Shown here: positions 35,354 to 46,937 of the stretch, piece by piece | How positions within the stretch are numbered: the first letter of the stretch is position 1 | Layout of the letters: every line of letters starts with the position of its first letter | DNA from: Physcomitrium patens | Taxonomy: Eukaryota; Streptophyta; Bryopsida; Funariales; Funariaceae | Assembly (NCBI RefSeq): GCF_000002425.4 | Contig: NC_037256.1 | Span: 931,169-995,168 of the forward strand | Length of the DNA: 64,000 bases | Direction: 5' to 3' | The notes under the pieces: generated by a model | The model's database searches: none | What the model was told of the DNA's origin: nothing | What the model saw: only the letters and a program-made list of their open reading frames with translations | Program-made: the position numbers and the translations under genes

Positions 35354-36048
35354 TACAGAATAGGCAAATAAACTTTGTGGTAAGTTACTGGTTGGTTATT
35401 GATAACCTTGAGAATTAGACTGATGGTTAGGCAGTTTAATTGGTAACAATAGGTTGTTAGTGGAATAAATGGTTAAGAATTCAAAAGGTCATAACCTTTG
35501 AAATCTGCTGGCCGACGGTCCATCTTTTGGTAGGATAAAGAGGTTGAGGAAAAGGAGATCGGAGCCAGATTGTGATAGTCATAAGCCAGGACAAGCTTGG
35601 TACTACATCTTTTTTGTTTCTTTGTTGTTGACGAATAATGGATAGTTTTTGAATACTGAGAAGTTAATCTGGAGTGTAAGACTGTGAGAGTCGTAAGCAG
35701 AGATATTGAATTCTGTGTGATGAATTGAAAAACTGAATACAATAGGTAAGCTGGAGATCAGTAATTGAATATATATAAACTACAAAGAGAGTAAGTGGAA
35801 GATGAACGGATAAGAATATGGAAGTATTGTTGAATTAATAGTCGTAGAATGGATTATGGATTGAATTAAGATCGATGTAGTAAGTCTTGGTATTTTGTAG
35901 TTGATAATTGATTTCAGATAGCTAGAGTACAGTCAATTGTGATACTAACAGACCCAGTTCATATAACTAGTCTTTTTCCGTATTCGAACCTACCTCTATT
36001 AGTTCAATTGCTTTGGTATATTGAAGCTTAAACACAACGAGAATAACA
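35354..36048 (+). repeat. 5' LTR of element D
   Basis: It starts TACAGAATAGGC (TGTAGAATAGAC in the 3' copy) and ends GAATAACA directly before the primer-binding site. A TATA box TATATATAAAC lies at 35770-35779. Confidence 0.85.
35770..35779 (+). promoter_or_regulatory. TATA box of the element D LTR
   Basis: ATATATAAAC is conserved at the same place in the 3' LTR (about 40536-40545). Confidence 0.5.
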
Positions 36049-36050
36049 TT

Positions 36051-36072
36051 TTGGCACTACTTCTGAGGAAAT
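36051..36072 (+). other. Primer-binding site, element D
   Basis: TTGGCACTACTTCTGAGGAA is a decayed form of the plant gypsy signature TTGGCGCCG-TTCTGGGGAA. The differences are mainly C/T and G/A transitions. Confidence 0.6.
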
Positions 36073-36399
36073 GATAACAATATGAAATGTTAGAAATTGA
36101 TTATATGGGAGATGGAATTATATGTTGAATGAAAACATGAAAAGAATCAGTTTTAGGATTACAAATATATGAGTTATAATTCAAGGCAGTATTGATTTTG
36201 TAAAGAAGAATGAAAGATTATGAGTGATAATCATAAAGAGAAGGATTATCAAAGAATTAATTGACAAGCGAAAGAAAGATAAGAGCGATTACACATAAGA
36301 AATCTCCTAGGAGAACGATAAAAAGGAATTGTAGGTCCAAGTAAAATCAAAGGAAGAAAAATTCAAATTCAAATAACAAAGAGACCGGTGATAACACCA

Positions 36400-37536
36400 A
36401 TGGCCACAGGAGTGCCAGAAGTACCAATTGCAGTAGAAATGGGAGTAGTAGGAGACCGAATTATAAGTATGGCACCATTACCTACTTTTATTGGTTGGTC
36501 GGGCTGTGATCCCGATCACCATATATCTCAATTCTTGACAGCCTGCGTGGCTAATAATGGTAGAATTGAAGACATTTGGTTGAGATGGTTGCCAACAACT
36601 TTAAAAGATACAGCTTTTGAATAGTATATTCGGAAACCAGTGGATAGATTTTTCAATAGGGAGGCCTTGAGGAATGCCTTCCTAACCTATTTTAGACCAA
36701 TTAGATTCGAAGATCGGCTTAGAGAAAGTTTTATGAATAGCAGGATGTTTGCAGGGAAATTAGTGGAGTCCTATTATGGCTGGGTCGCGGATATACTTCA
36801 TAAATGGGTAAATAATCAAATGCCAGATGTATTTATATTATCGATATTAATCAATAGTTTGCATCCACTAGAATTGAAAATATTTGTAATAGAGACTCGA
36901 CCAGCTATAGTAGAGGCATTGTTGGCACGAGCAAAGGTATGGAAAGAATGTCATTATGACCAATTATTAACAATGGGGGCCATAATGATTCCAAGTTCAG
37001 GAAGCCAACAAATACAACCAAAAAATGTGTCGATGGATAATTATCCACAAATGGCTACCTCCAACATGAGGAATGTTATGTTGCAAAAATCAATTAATGC
37101 TACACCACTCCAAGCAATAGCGCCAATAACAATGACACCTTATTGTACATTGCCAACCTATCAACAATCAGAGTTGCTCACAAATACGGCTGTTAAAGAT
37201 CCAAATGAAGCCTTGTTATTAAATCTAATAAAGAAGATGGAAGAATTGGCCGTAAATTTGACTAAAGACAAGGAAAAATGACATAAGCCTTCTAATATAA
37301 GACCTAATGTATGGTGTAATAATTATAAGGAACAAGGTCATTTTGATACGCAATGTCCATCACCTAGACAAATGGGTGTTCAATGTATATTTTGTAGAAG
37401 AAAGCACCCTATCCAAAACTGTTGGCATTTACAAAGGCAACAACAGTTCAATAATCAGACGATACAGCCAACTCAATGGGATGTTAATCAAGTACAGACT
37501 AGAAATATGGGTAGTTGAAATAATAATCGCTTAAAT
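36400..37536 (+). pseudogene. gag: gag fossil of element D
   Basis: One frame runs from the ATG at 36400 (MATGVPEVPIAVEMGV) to 37518 with only three stops (TAG 36622, TGA 37279, TGA 37518) and no frameshift. The capsid-type region includes RNAFLTYFRPIRFEDRLRE and FILSILINSLHPLELK. Two zinc-knuckle-like motifs follow: CNNYKEQGHFDTQC at 37315 (second Cys now Tyr) and CIFCRRKHPIQNC at 37384. This is well preserved compared with A, B, C and F. Confidence 0.85.
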
Positions 37537-37740
37537 CGACCTAATCATGGCTTTGGAAATTTTCAAAATACTAATTATAATCTGGTTTATGGAACAAAGA
37601 TGTAGAACGGTGGAAATAATCAAAGGGGTAATCTCCAAACTATACCAATTCAATAGTCCAATTCTCGACCAGTAGCAACTGATCAGCCAGGATCATTTAC
37701 TATGGCTACCTAGAATCGGCCTAGTAGATATATTCTAGTA

Positions 37741-38180
37741 AATGGATTTCACCAATTGTTATGGTACCAAAAAAGAATGGAAAATTTTACATCTGTCAAG
37801 ATTTCCACAAATTAAATGTGGCTACCAAGAAGGATTATTTTCTTTTATCATTCATGGATAGTATATTGGATGCTGTCACTGGACATGAATATTACTCATT
37901 TCTTGATAGATTCTCCGGTTATAATCAAGTTAAGATTGCAAAAGAAGACCAGTTAAAAACTACTTTTACTACAGATTGGGGGACCTTTGCCTATAAGGTT
38001 ATGCCATTTTTCATGTCGACCATGATGCTTTAAAATATATGATTAATAAGCTTCAATTGAGTGGTCGTATTACATGATGGGTTTTACTATTACAAGAATT
38101 TGACTTTACTATTCAGGTAAGACCATGAAAATCACATTCCAATGTGGACCATTTATCTTGGTTATCTAATATATTGGATA
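37741..38180 (+). pseudogene. pol: RT N-terminus fused to RNase H end, element D
   Basis: Only about 200 bases separate gag from the RT motif SPIVMVPKKNGKFYICQDF, so the protease is missing. RT is open to 38033 (YSFLDRFSGYNQVKIAKED, VMPF) and then jumps, before the catalytic DD box, to the end of RNase H (LLQEFDFTIQVRP, then HLSWLS). Most of the RT palm and RNase H has been deleted. Confidence 0.8.
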
Positions 38181-39493
38181 ATGAATCCATTAACGATGCA
38201 CTACTCGATGCGGAACTGTTTGCGGTAGATGTAATTACTCTGGAGTATAGTAAAATAATTCAATACTTGACATTTCAAACCTTCCCATTCAATTTTAATG
38301 AAAAGCTTAAATGATGCTTAATATTAAAATGTGCACCTTATACGATGATTGATGAAGCTTTATATAAACAAGGCAAGGATGGAGTTTTGTGATGCTCTAT
38401 TTATTAGAATGAAGTGCATATTATATTAGAAGGTTGACACTTGGACAGTTGTGGTGGATATTTTACAGGGGACACCACGACTCGTAAAGCTTTACAGGCT
38501 GGTTATTGGTGGCTAACAATGTTTGCAGATGCCTACCAATTCGTTCATCATTGTAATCCATGTCAGAGAACGGGTCGACCTACTAGAATTTCAGCAATGC
38601 CATTGGTACCAATTCTGGCTCAAGGGCCTTTCGAAAAATGAGGAATTGATTTTGTGGGACCAATTGCACCAACATCAAGAAAAAGACAAAAATGGTATAT
38701 ATTGGTAGCAATAGATTACGTAACAAAATAGGCTGAAGCCGTAGCTACAAAAATCGATAGTACAAGTATAATAGTAATCTTTTTGTATAAAAATATTATT
38801 ACATGGTTCAGTTGTCTATGAGAATTGGTTAGTGATCGAAGAACTCATTTTATAAATAGTACAATTGAAGCATTCATGGCTAAATATGAGATAAAACATC
38901 GAAAGACTACACCGTATCACCCTAGAGCCAATGGACAAATGGAAAAGACTAATAGAATTTTATGTAAAATCTTAACAAAAATAGTTTCAGCAGGGAGAAC
39001 AGATTGGGACACTAAGTTGTTAGCAACTTTATGGACATATCGTATTGCATATAAAGTTACTACCAATGCTACTCCTTTTCAATTGATTTATGGCCAAAAA
39101 ATAATATTACCTATTGAATTGGAAGTCCAAAGTTTACGAATTGTTATAGATACTAGATTGGAAGATCAAGATTTATTATGGCACCGTTTAGAAGAATTGG
39201 AAAAATTGGATGAAACTAGAGCCAATGCATTAATGATCATGGAAACTACACAAAAATAAAGGAAGATTTATTATGATAGTAAGCTTAGACCAAAGGCTTT
39301 TATGCCAAATGATTTGGCACTTCTTTATGATAGTTGATTTAAAAATTTTTTAGGAAAATTTCAAGTTCAATGGCATGGGCCATATCGAGTTCTTGATGGA
39401 TTTCCAAATAGTTCCGTGTAATTGAAAGATTTTATGGGTACTAAATTTATAACATGGATCAATGGCAATCGACTTAAACTTTACTATACATAA
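38181..39493 (+). pseudogene. pol: Integrase fossil of element D, catalytic DDE retained
   Basis: One frame runs through the domain, broken only by single stops. The zinc region shows HHCNPCQ (about 38547). The first Asp is in GIDFVGP (38642), the second in ELVSDRRTHF (about 38825), and the Glu in GQMEKTNR (about 38935), so the catalytic triad is present. 38825-39259 is open for 144 codons. Two stops fall where a Trp is usual, before GIDFVGP and after YVTK. The C-terminal domain ends with NGNRLKLYY and a TAA near 39493. No chromodomain follows. Confidence 0.85.
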
Positions 39494-39673
39494 ATCCGGG
39501 ATGGATTTTCTGTTCCAAAAAGAGGGGGAGATAAATAATGATGATGATAGGATATTTCATCATGACGAATCATGGAAAATAAGAGAGAGTCGATCCAATT
39601 GATTGGACCATAGTAAGAAGTAGGAGGGGGGCTCTTGACAAGCATCGTATTTTCTTTTGTGATTAAGGAGAAG

Positions 39674-39910
39674 ATGGCGAACTTGGTATCTGAGAAAGCA
39701 AGATTGGAGACCAATTGGAAGGAACAGCAAGAACGACTACAAGTAGAGGTTATAATGTTACAGACTAAACTAGCCGCATTAGCAAAGGAGGCCAATAATT
39801 TAGTGCAGACCAAAATGCCTATTTCAGCGGCAATACCTTTAGAGATACCTTTGAAATTGACAGAAGAATGGCAGAAGATGTTGGAGGAGCGTGATAACCA
39901 AATTATCTGA
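39674..39910 (+). CDS. Extra 3' frame of element D, coiled-coil-like
   Basis: Downstream of integrase an ATG frame (MANLVSEKARLETNWKEQQE onward, 78 codons) is rich in Glu, Lys, Leu and Ala with a heptad-like spacing, so a coiled coil is likely. After TGA at 39908 the same frame continues with similar character (QVRELDLLNEDLTV) for about 40 codons. I know no family for it. Some gypsy lineages (Tat, Athila) carry an extra frame in this position. It may be a remnant of such a protein. Confidence 0.4.
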   Translation: MANLVSEKARLETNWKEQQERLQVEVIMLQTKLAALAKEANNLVQTKMPISAAIPLEIPLKLTEEWQKMLEERDNQII

Positions 39911-40118
39911 TGTGAGTCTCAGGTACGGGAATTGGATTTATTGAATGAAGATCTGACAGTGTGTTTGGATGGAGAACCTTTGAATACTAAGGCAGATGAC
40001 AAAGATGTAAAGAGGAGAAGGTCACCAATTCAAAAGATGGTAAGCCAATGCTGCTATATCTTTATAAGTTGAGGCTAAATAATGTTGTGAGGTTGCTGCA
40101 CAATTAAGAGTGGAGCTA

Positions 40119-40813
40119 TGTAGAATAGACAAATAAAATTTGTGATAAGTTACTGGTTGGTTATTCATAATCTTGAAAATTAGACTAATGGTTAGGTTGT
40201 TTAGTTGATAATAATAGGTTATTAGTGGAATAAATGATTAAGAATTCAAAAGGTCATAACCTTTGGAATTTTTTGGCCGACAGTCCATCTTTTGGTAAGA
40301 TAAAGAGATTGAGGAAAAGGAGATCAGAGCTAGACTGTGATAGTCGTAAGCTGTGACAAGCTTGGTGCTACCTCTTTTTTGTTTCTTTGTTGTTGACGAA
40401 TAATGGATAGTTTCTGAATACTGAGAAGTTAATCTGGAGTGTAAGACTGTGAGAGTCGTAAGCAGAGATATTGAATTCTGTGTAATGAATTGAGAAATTG
40501 AATACAATAGGTAAGCTGGAGATCAATAATTAAATATATATAAACTACAAAGAGAATAAGTGAGAGATGAACAGATAAGAATATGAAAATATTGTTGAAT
40601 TGATAGTCATAGAATGGATTATGGGTTGAATTAAGATGGAAGTTATAAGCCTTGGTATTTTGTAGTTGATAATTGATTTTAGATAGCTAGATTACAATCA
40701 ATTATGATACTAACAGATCTAATTCATATAACTAGACTTTTCTCGTGTTCAAACCTACCTCTATTAGTTCAATTGCTTTGGTATATTGAAGCTTGAATAC
40801 AATAAGAATAATA
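40119..40813 (+). repeat. 3' LTR of element D
   Basis: 695 bases, same length as the 5' LTR; preceded by the purine-rich AAGAGTGGAGC. Confidence 0.85.
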
Positions 40814-41110
40814 GTGTTGAAGGCTGTTAATAATAAGCAATGTGATTTATTTGGAGTATGTCGAGAAGTTAGGATACAGATTAGAGATGTAGAGATAGAA
40901 CAAATTTTTATTGTACAAAATTCTACTACTTATCCGGTGATTTTAGAGCAATCTTGTACTACAACTATGAGGATAGAAATCAAAGTCTTAGATGATGATT
41001 TTTATTATACAAGGATTAAGGATAGAAAAAAATTAGTATAATTTCTTATGATAAGATTGGATCATGAACAAAATAGGGACCAAGTGAGAGAAGTTCTTTT
41101 GAAGATCAAT
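40814..41110 (+). pseudogene. pol: Protease of element C, right part
   Basis: The frame continues from the left part: KAVNNKQCDLFGVCREV, then EQIFIVQNSTTYPVILEQ, the C-terminal half of the retropepsin domain. It ends in a stop at 41041, after which DHEQNRDQVRE-like residues continue. Confidence 0.75.
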
Positions 41111-41689
41111 GAAGAATTTTTGGATTTTTAAAAAGCACATGTATAGCATGGAAGTATAAGGATGCATATGAATCTTTTATCTATATACTTCTTAATGTAG
41201 ATAATTTTAAGTGTGAATTTTTAGATTTGACAACTTTGGGGGTTTTGAGATTTCAAAGAATTAGAGACTTAAATCATATATATAAGAGCTAAGTAAAGAA
41301 ACATGAGATTTTTTTAAAAAAATTAGGTGTGATTTCAAGTCAACGTGCATTTTGGATATTATTGAAGAAGAAGGATTTGAAGATGATTATGTAAAAGTTT
41401 TAAAGGGATTGGCTTTACATATAGATAGAAATGGAACTAATGTTCTTATAGAGCTTTATTCAAAATAATTATATGAGGAGGTTTTTGAGTTTTTTAAAAG
41501 ACTTGGAGCAGTTAATAGTCATGTGATATTGCAAGAGGCTATAGTATATACAAAGTATAAGACCATGGCTAAGAAAGAGAAACTCGTAACAACTCAATTA
41601 TCTCAAGATACTAAAGAATATATCAAACAAGCTACTATAGAATCAAGAACGAAGGAGTCAAGAAAGATTGGTCATAAGTTTACAAAGGA

Positions 41690-42700
41690 GTTGTTAGGCA
41701 AGATGGAAGAGATGATTTTTTGACTGAGGTAGAAAAGGAGAAGTTTTTAGAGATGCTTTCTAAATACAATAAGGCTTTAGTCTTTGTACCTAAAAAAATT
41801 GGTTGTGTAGATCTTAGTATAGTATTATCTATGGTTATTTTTATTATTCTACATATGCCTTGAAACTTGAAGCTTATTTCAGTACCAAAGGCTTTACTTC
41901 TCAAATTGATAGATTTATTTAAAAAAAGATTAAGATAGGCTTTCTTGAATCTTCTATCGTACCTTACTCTAATTGATGGTTCATTGTACCAAAGAAGTTT
42001 GGAGCATTTAAATTCATTCAAGACATACAACTGACCAATAAGGTAACTATTAAGAATATATAGTCTACACCAATGATGGATGAAGTAGTAGAAGCTTTTG
42101 TAGAGTATGCTATTTATTCTACTAGAGATTTATACTTAGATCATGATCAATTTCAATTAGTAAAAGAGAGTAAGAACTTAACTAGTATGCAGACTCTTTT
42201 GAATCTAGTACATATGTGTACTTTGCCACAATGTACAACTAATTCAGTGGCTCATATACAAAATACAATGAATCAAATTTTAAGGGAGTTTGTATTACAG
42301 AAGACTATACCTTTTTTGGATGATGTTTTAATCAAGAATTATAAGAAAGAAACTAAAAATTTGACTTTGAAAGAGGATGGATGCCGTATATTTGTAAAAA
42401 ACATATTAAATATGTGGATTGTATTTTAAAGAAACTTGAGGAGATAAATCTCACTTTATCCCTTAAAAAATCTATATTTTGATTTAAAAAAATTATGGTT
42501 GTTGGACATTTATGCACAAGCTATAGAAAGAAATCAAATCTAAAGAAGACAGATGCCATAGCAAGAATGAAGGCATATAGGAGTACTTCTAAAGTAAGAA
42601 GATTTTTGGATGCTTGTGTATTTTATTATATATGGATTTTCTATTATGCTCATATTTCAAAGCCTTTGTATTGATTATTGAAAAAATAAAAGAAGTTTGT
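41690..42700 (+). pseudogene. pol: Reverse transcriptase fossil of element C
   Basis: Fragments in order: KYNKALVFVPKKIGCVD, FIILHMP-NLKLISVPKALLLKLIDL, FTVPKKFGAFKFIQDIQ-like, then the 118-codon open piece 42073-42429. That piece holds STRDLYLDHDQFQLV (motif A region), MCTLPQCTTNSVAH and TIPFLDDVLIKN (about 42307). The catalytic box is FLDD, not the usual YxDD. The two aspartates are present, although the domain as a whole is frameshifted and broken. Confidence 0.8.
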
Positions 42701-43550
42701 ATGAAATGAAGAACAAAAGATGGCCATGGATAGTATGAAAGTGCTTTTGAAATCACCTTTGGTATTAAGTCAAGTAGACTATTATTATAAAAGATTAATA
42801 ATAGTATAGTTGACACAAGCCCTATTGGTATTGGGTAGACTATTAGATATGATGATAAGAAAAATAACAAATTTGTAATTAGATTTAGAGCAAGGATTTT
42901 TATTAAGAGATAAAGAGCATATCCACTAATGAAAAGAGAACTTTGAGATATACTTATCACATTGAAGAGTCAAAAGAATTACTTAATAGATTCTCATATG
43001 GTATTGGACACTGATTGCTTGTCTCTACTTAGAATGTTTTTTAATTGTATTATATCAAATATTGCTATACTTAGATGGAATGATTTTATTAAATTTTAAA
43101 ATTCTATTTTGGTGCACGTCATAGACAAAAATAATTCAATAGAAAATATGTTATCTAAGACTAGGTATCCAAAGAAGAAGAAAATGCTTGCACAAAAAGA
43201 AGATGGAGACTTCATCCAAGGCTCTTTATTTGCCACAAGCAGAAGAGGCTAAAGTGATGAATTTCTACCTTTCAAAATTAATTTGTATGAAGAGAGGTTG
43301 AGAGAAATTGTCTTGTATTTGAGTACTATAAATAGGAAAGAAGATTAGTTACACAAGACCTTTAAGGATATTAGGCAACAATCCTACAACTATCTTTTAT
43401 GTAATGGATTCTTGTAGAAGAGGCCAAAAAGAAGAGATGATATGCCATTGAGAGTAGTAGATGATTGTGAGACTAATTACAAGGTAATAGGTGACTTTCA
43501 CAATATATTATAAGCTAGATAGAGAGAAGTTTGAGCTACCTATACTAAGA
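42701..43550 (+). pseudogene. pol: RNase H and linker fossil of element C
   Basis: SPLVLSQVDYYYKRLIIV opens the RNase H region, and fragments such as ELLNRFSYGIGH and LARYPKKKK-like pieces follow. It is heavily broken, and catalytic residues cannot be assigned with confidence. Confidence 0.55.
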
Positions 43551-44620
43551 TTAAGGAGCACTATTAGTAGAAGAGCTTATACAAAAATTTGGAAGAATTT
43601 ATAAGTTCTTATAAAGAATGCCACTTGCAATCTAAGATAAAGTATAGAGATATTTTATGCTCTATCTATCCACTTGCTATTCATTTTCAATGGATGATTG
43701 ATTTAATTGCCGTGCCAATGGAACTTTGGAAAATAAAGTATTTAGTTTTGAAAAGAGAAGAACTCTCTAATTATGTAGAAAGAAAGACATTGAAGTCAAA
43801 GTCTATGGAGGTGGTATATCGATTTATTTTAGAGAATATTATATATTGCTATAGAATCATTGGAAGAATGAGAGTAGATAGGCGTGAACTTGATGCGGCA
43901 TAGGCATATAATTTTTTTATAAGGTTTAGGATGTAATTGAAATTAACTACCTCTTATAAACTCTAAGTTAATGATAAGAGTGAAAGAAGGCACCTTCTTA
44001 TTATTTAAGCTTTATTTAAGGCATGTAAGAGTCAATCAAGGTTGTGGCATAGGCTTTTGCCATTTTCTTTATGGACAAATAGAACTACTCATAGATTAGT
44101 TATTGGTTATATGGCAGTGGAGTTGATGTTGGGGCAAAAGTCTTTAATACCTATAGAAGAATCAACTCTTTCATGGTTGTTTTTGTCTTGGAAAGATGGT
44201 ATTAATAGAAAGAATTTTTTGGAACTTCAAATTTGCCAATTAGAGAAATTGCTTGAAAATTATTAAGTTGCTATAAAGATGCTTAAGGTAGCAAGGTTGA
44301 ATATTAAAGAGAGGTTTGATAAAACGTATTGATTGAGGCCTAAGCCAATTAAAGAAGGTGATTAGATTTTTATTTATGATAGTAGTTTGATTCACCAACA
44401 TTCTAATCTTTGTAAGTTTGCACAACATTGGTCTTGATCCTATGTAATAGTTGAAGTGCATGAAAATATAATTTATTCTCTTGAAGAATTAGATGGAATA
44501 CTATTGAAGATAAGGATTGTAAGAAAGCAAATTAAATTCTTCAAGCAATAAGATAAGATAAAATATATAGAAGATTTAGAGGTTTTTGAACCTTAATATT
44601 TAGTTTAATGATTGAAAAGT
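43551..44620 (+). pseudogene. pol: Integrase fossil of element C
   Basis: A 104-codon open piece (43589-43903) contains YKECHLQSKIKYRD (zinc end) and HFQWMIDLIAVPMELWKI, with the first Asp. VDRRELDAA carries the second Asp. A second open piece (44042-44266) has WHRLLPFSLWTNRTTHRL and AVELMLGQKSLIPIE. The C-terminal domain follows (RPKPIKEGD, IYDSS). No chromodomain is present. Confidence 0.8.
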
Positions 44621-44719
44621 GATATGGCTCCTAATGACTCTGATTCTTATGACGGAGGTATTGCTATCTAATTCTTTGGCACATACAAGGATATATACAG
44701 GTTTGAAAGGCATGAGTAT

Positions 44720-45778
44720 TGTAATGTACTAAATTTAAGTGTATCAAAGATATTTAGAGAATAATTAATTTTATTTATATAAAAGAAAAAAATATAATAT
44801 TAATACATTTATAATTTGAATAGAATATAGAATATAAAATTGATATTTTGAATGGATTATTTGAGCTTGAAGGTATTATATTTTAGGATAAATATCTAGC
44901 TCTATAATAGTATAAGAAGGATATTGGAAGAGAGTTAAGAATAGAGATTTTTGGCATCAAGGCTTTTTTTTTTTTTATTTTAAAAAAATGGGAGATTGGG
45001 ATCAAAAGGAAGAAAAAAAGAGAGTCGCTAGAGTTTTCAAGGTGAGGGGGATGAGATTTAAGTCTAGTTTGGGGTTTTAAAAGCCATTTACAAAATTTTT
45101 ATTCTAAAATTTTAAAATTTTAATAAAATTTAGATGATATTTTTAGCTTTTTAAAAAACTATAGTATGAAAGAAATAAAGCTATGAGGAGGAAGAACCAT
45201 GCAAATTTGTGAAAGGGAGGTTATTTGAATTTTCAAGTGGCGAGATTCAAGCCTCGTTAGGGATTTCTATGCCATTTCTTGTATTTTCTTCTTCTTTTTC
45301 TGAAATTTTGAAAGAAGTTGGATCTTTTTGTTAGCTTTCCAATAATCTATTTTATGCAAGAAGAAAATCTATGACAAAAGAGATCTAAACTAATTTGTAG
45401 ATGGGGATTTTGAAGCTGTAAATACAACAAGCAGCCAATTTTTTTCTACTTTGGTTTGGCTCTTATTTTCTTAATATTTATATATGGACTTTATTGATTT
45501 GAAGTTTATAGCTTGAGTTAAGCTTAATAAGCTAAACTTTACTTAGATTAGATTAGTAATAAGTAAATTATAGTTATTTTAGTTAGATAAGGTTTGGATT
45601 TAAGATTTGAATTAGGAATTGGATACATCTTGGCACAAGAAAGAAATTAGTCTAAATTTTGTACTTAGCTTTTGACTATCTTTTTATATTTGACTTCATT
45701 TGGGCAACATTGTACTTCTTACAACCTACTTATAATCAAAGACCTTGTATTCTTTCAAGGAGGCTTGCCTTTTTGACA
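44720..45778 (+). repeat. 3' LTR of element C
   Basis: About 1059 bases. It contains two imperfect tandem units (about 45029-45215 and 45216-45400), of which the 5' LTR holds only one equivalent. Confidence 0.75.
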
Positions 45779-45827
45779 ATGTATGATGATTGATCCTTAT
45801 AGAATTGGTTCTTAGAAGGAGAGATAA

Positions 45828-46009
45828 TATCACAAATATACATTTTTATTTCAATAATTATCTAAATAATTAGATAGAAGTAAATAAAAATAGATTTATT
45901 TTATAATATCTTTTAGAAAAGTTTTTTAGAATCTTCATAGATGCTACTTTGACTTCATACGTATTTATAATTAATTGGTAGGTTAGAAAGTTGGTCAATA
46001 AATTAGCCA
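45828..46009 (+). repeat. 3' LTR of element B, left part
   Basis: Starts TATCACAAATATAC (decayed TGTCATGGACATAC) right after the polypurine tract GAAGGAGAGATAA; cut by G2. Confidence 0.75.
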
Positions 46010-46937
46010 TGTTGTTATACTAAAAAATAACATAGTATATAAAAATAATATGATATATTATAAAATTTTAGATTATAATTAAAAATTACATATAAATATA
46101 AATATAAATAAATAAAATATAATATTTATCTAATTTTTTAAAATTTAGTAATTACAAATAAAAGTTGGAGGATTTATTAGTAAGGAGTTTAGATGGGCTT
46201 TGGTATCAAAAGTATAATATTTTGACTCCTAGGCCATTCCATGTAGAAGGATAAGATAAGTGATAGAGAACTTTATTCCTATTGATTGAAAGTCATGTCT
46301 AATGGACTTTGAGATATTGTTTGAAACTACACTAGAGTTTAGGAATACTTTAAGGTGATCTATTTGAAGCAAGGCCGACCATTTGAGGCAAGGCAATCCA
46401 TTAAAAGTTAAGAGGTTGTATTTGAAAAAATTGTATTTTGAACTAGAATTTGGATAGAAATAATATAAGATTTGGAGTTTAGATGAATGAGATATTGTTG
46501 TTTGAAGTTAAGGTGTGAATTTAGTATCTATTTTTATTCTTTTAAGGATATAGAGACTTATAGAAAATCATATAGAAATAAAAAAGTGAGATTAAAAAGC
46601 TAACTTAGAGAGCTGTATTTTATATAAAAAAATTTATACATTCCAATTTAAAACAAAGAAGAAAGAACTATTCAAAATTAGTGTTAAAAACTAGGATTTG
46701 TAAGTACATTGTTTTTAATGGAATTTTTGATTTGGACCATATATTGAATTTTTAGATGGATTTTTGGCTAAAAATTTCCACAAGTTTAGATGTCTATGTT
46801 AAGAAGTTGTATATAAAAAATTCATAGTATTTGAACATTGGATTTTTGAGATATGATAGAATTAATGCATAGATGCCTAAAAATTGACATATTTAGTATT
46901 TACTAGTAATTAGATAATATCCAAAGACTTGTAATGA
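46010..46937 (+). repeat. G-family LTR, copy G2, truncated
   Basis: It starts TGTTGTTATAC. It matches G1 and G3 through blocks such as TTTATTCCTATTGATTGAAAG and ATGGATTTTTGGCTAAAAATTT. The last about 330 bases present in G3 are missing. It is inserted in the B 3' LTR. Confidence 0.65.

Larger units (their letters stand above)
35354..40813 (+). mobile_element. Ty3/gypsy element D, internally deleted
   Basis: The two LTRs are both 695 bases and look roughly nine-tenths identical by eye, differing mostly by transitions. The flanks ATATT (35349-35353) and GTGTT (40814-40818) fit a decayed 5-base target duplication. D keeps gag, part of RT, a near-complete integrase and an extra 3' frame, but lacks the protease and most of RT and RNase H, so it was non-autonomous or has degraded since insertion. 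It is the innermost and youngest layer of the stack. Confidence 0.85.
32946..45778 (+). mobile_element. Ty3/gypsy element C with FLDD-type RT, interrupted by element D
   Basis: LTRs start TGTCATGATGTAC (32946) and TGTAATGTACT (44720). Inside, in order, are gag, protease, RT, RNase H and integrase, without a chromodomain. The flanks are AACAT on the left and ACAAT on the right, a plausible decayed 5-base target duplication within element B. Without D, C is about 7.4 kb. Stops and frameshifts are dense in all domains. Confidence 0.83.
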
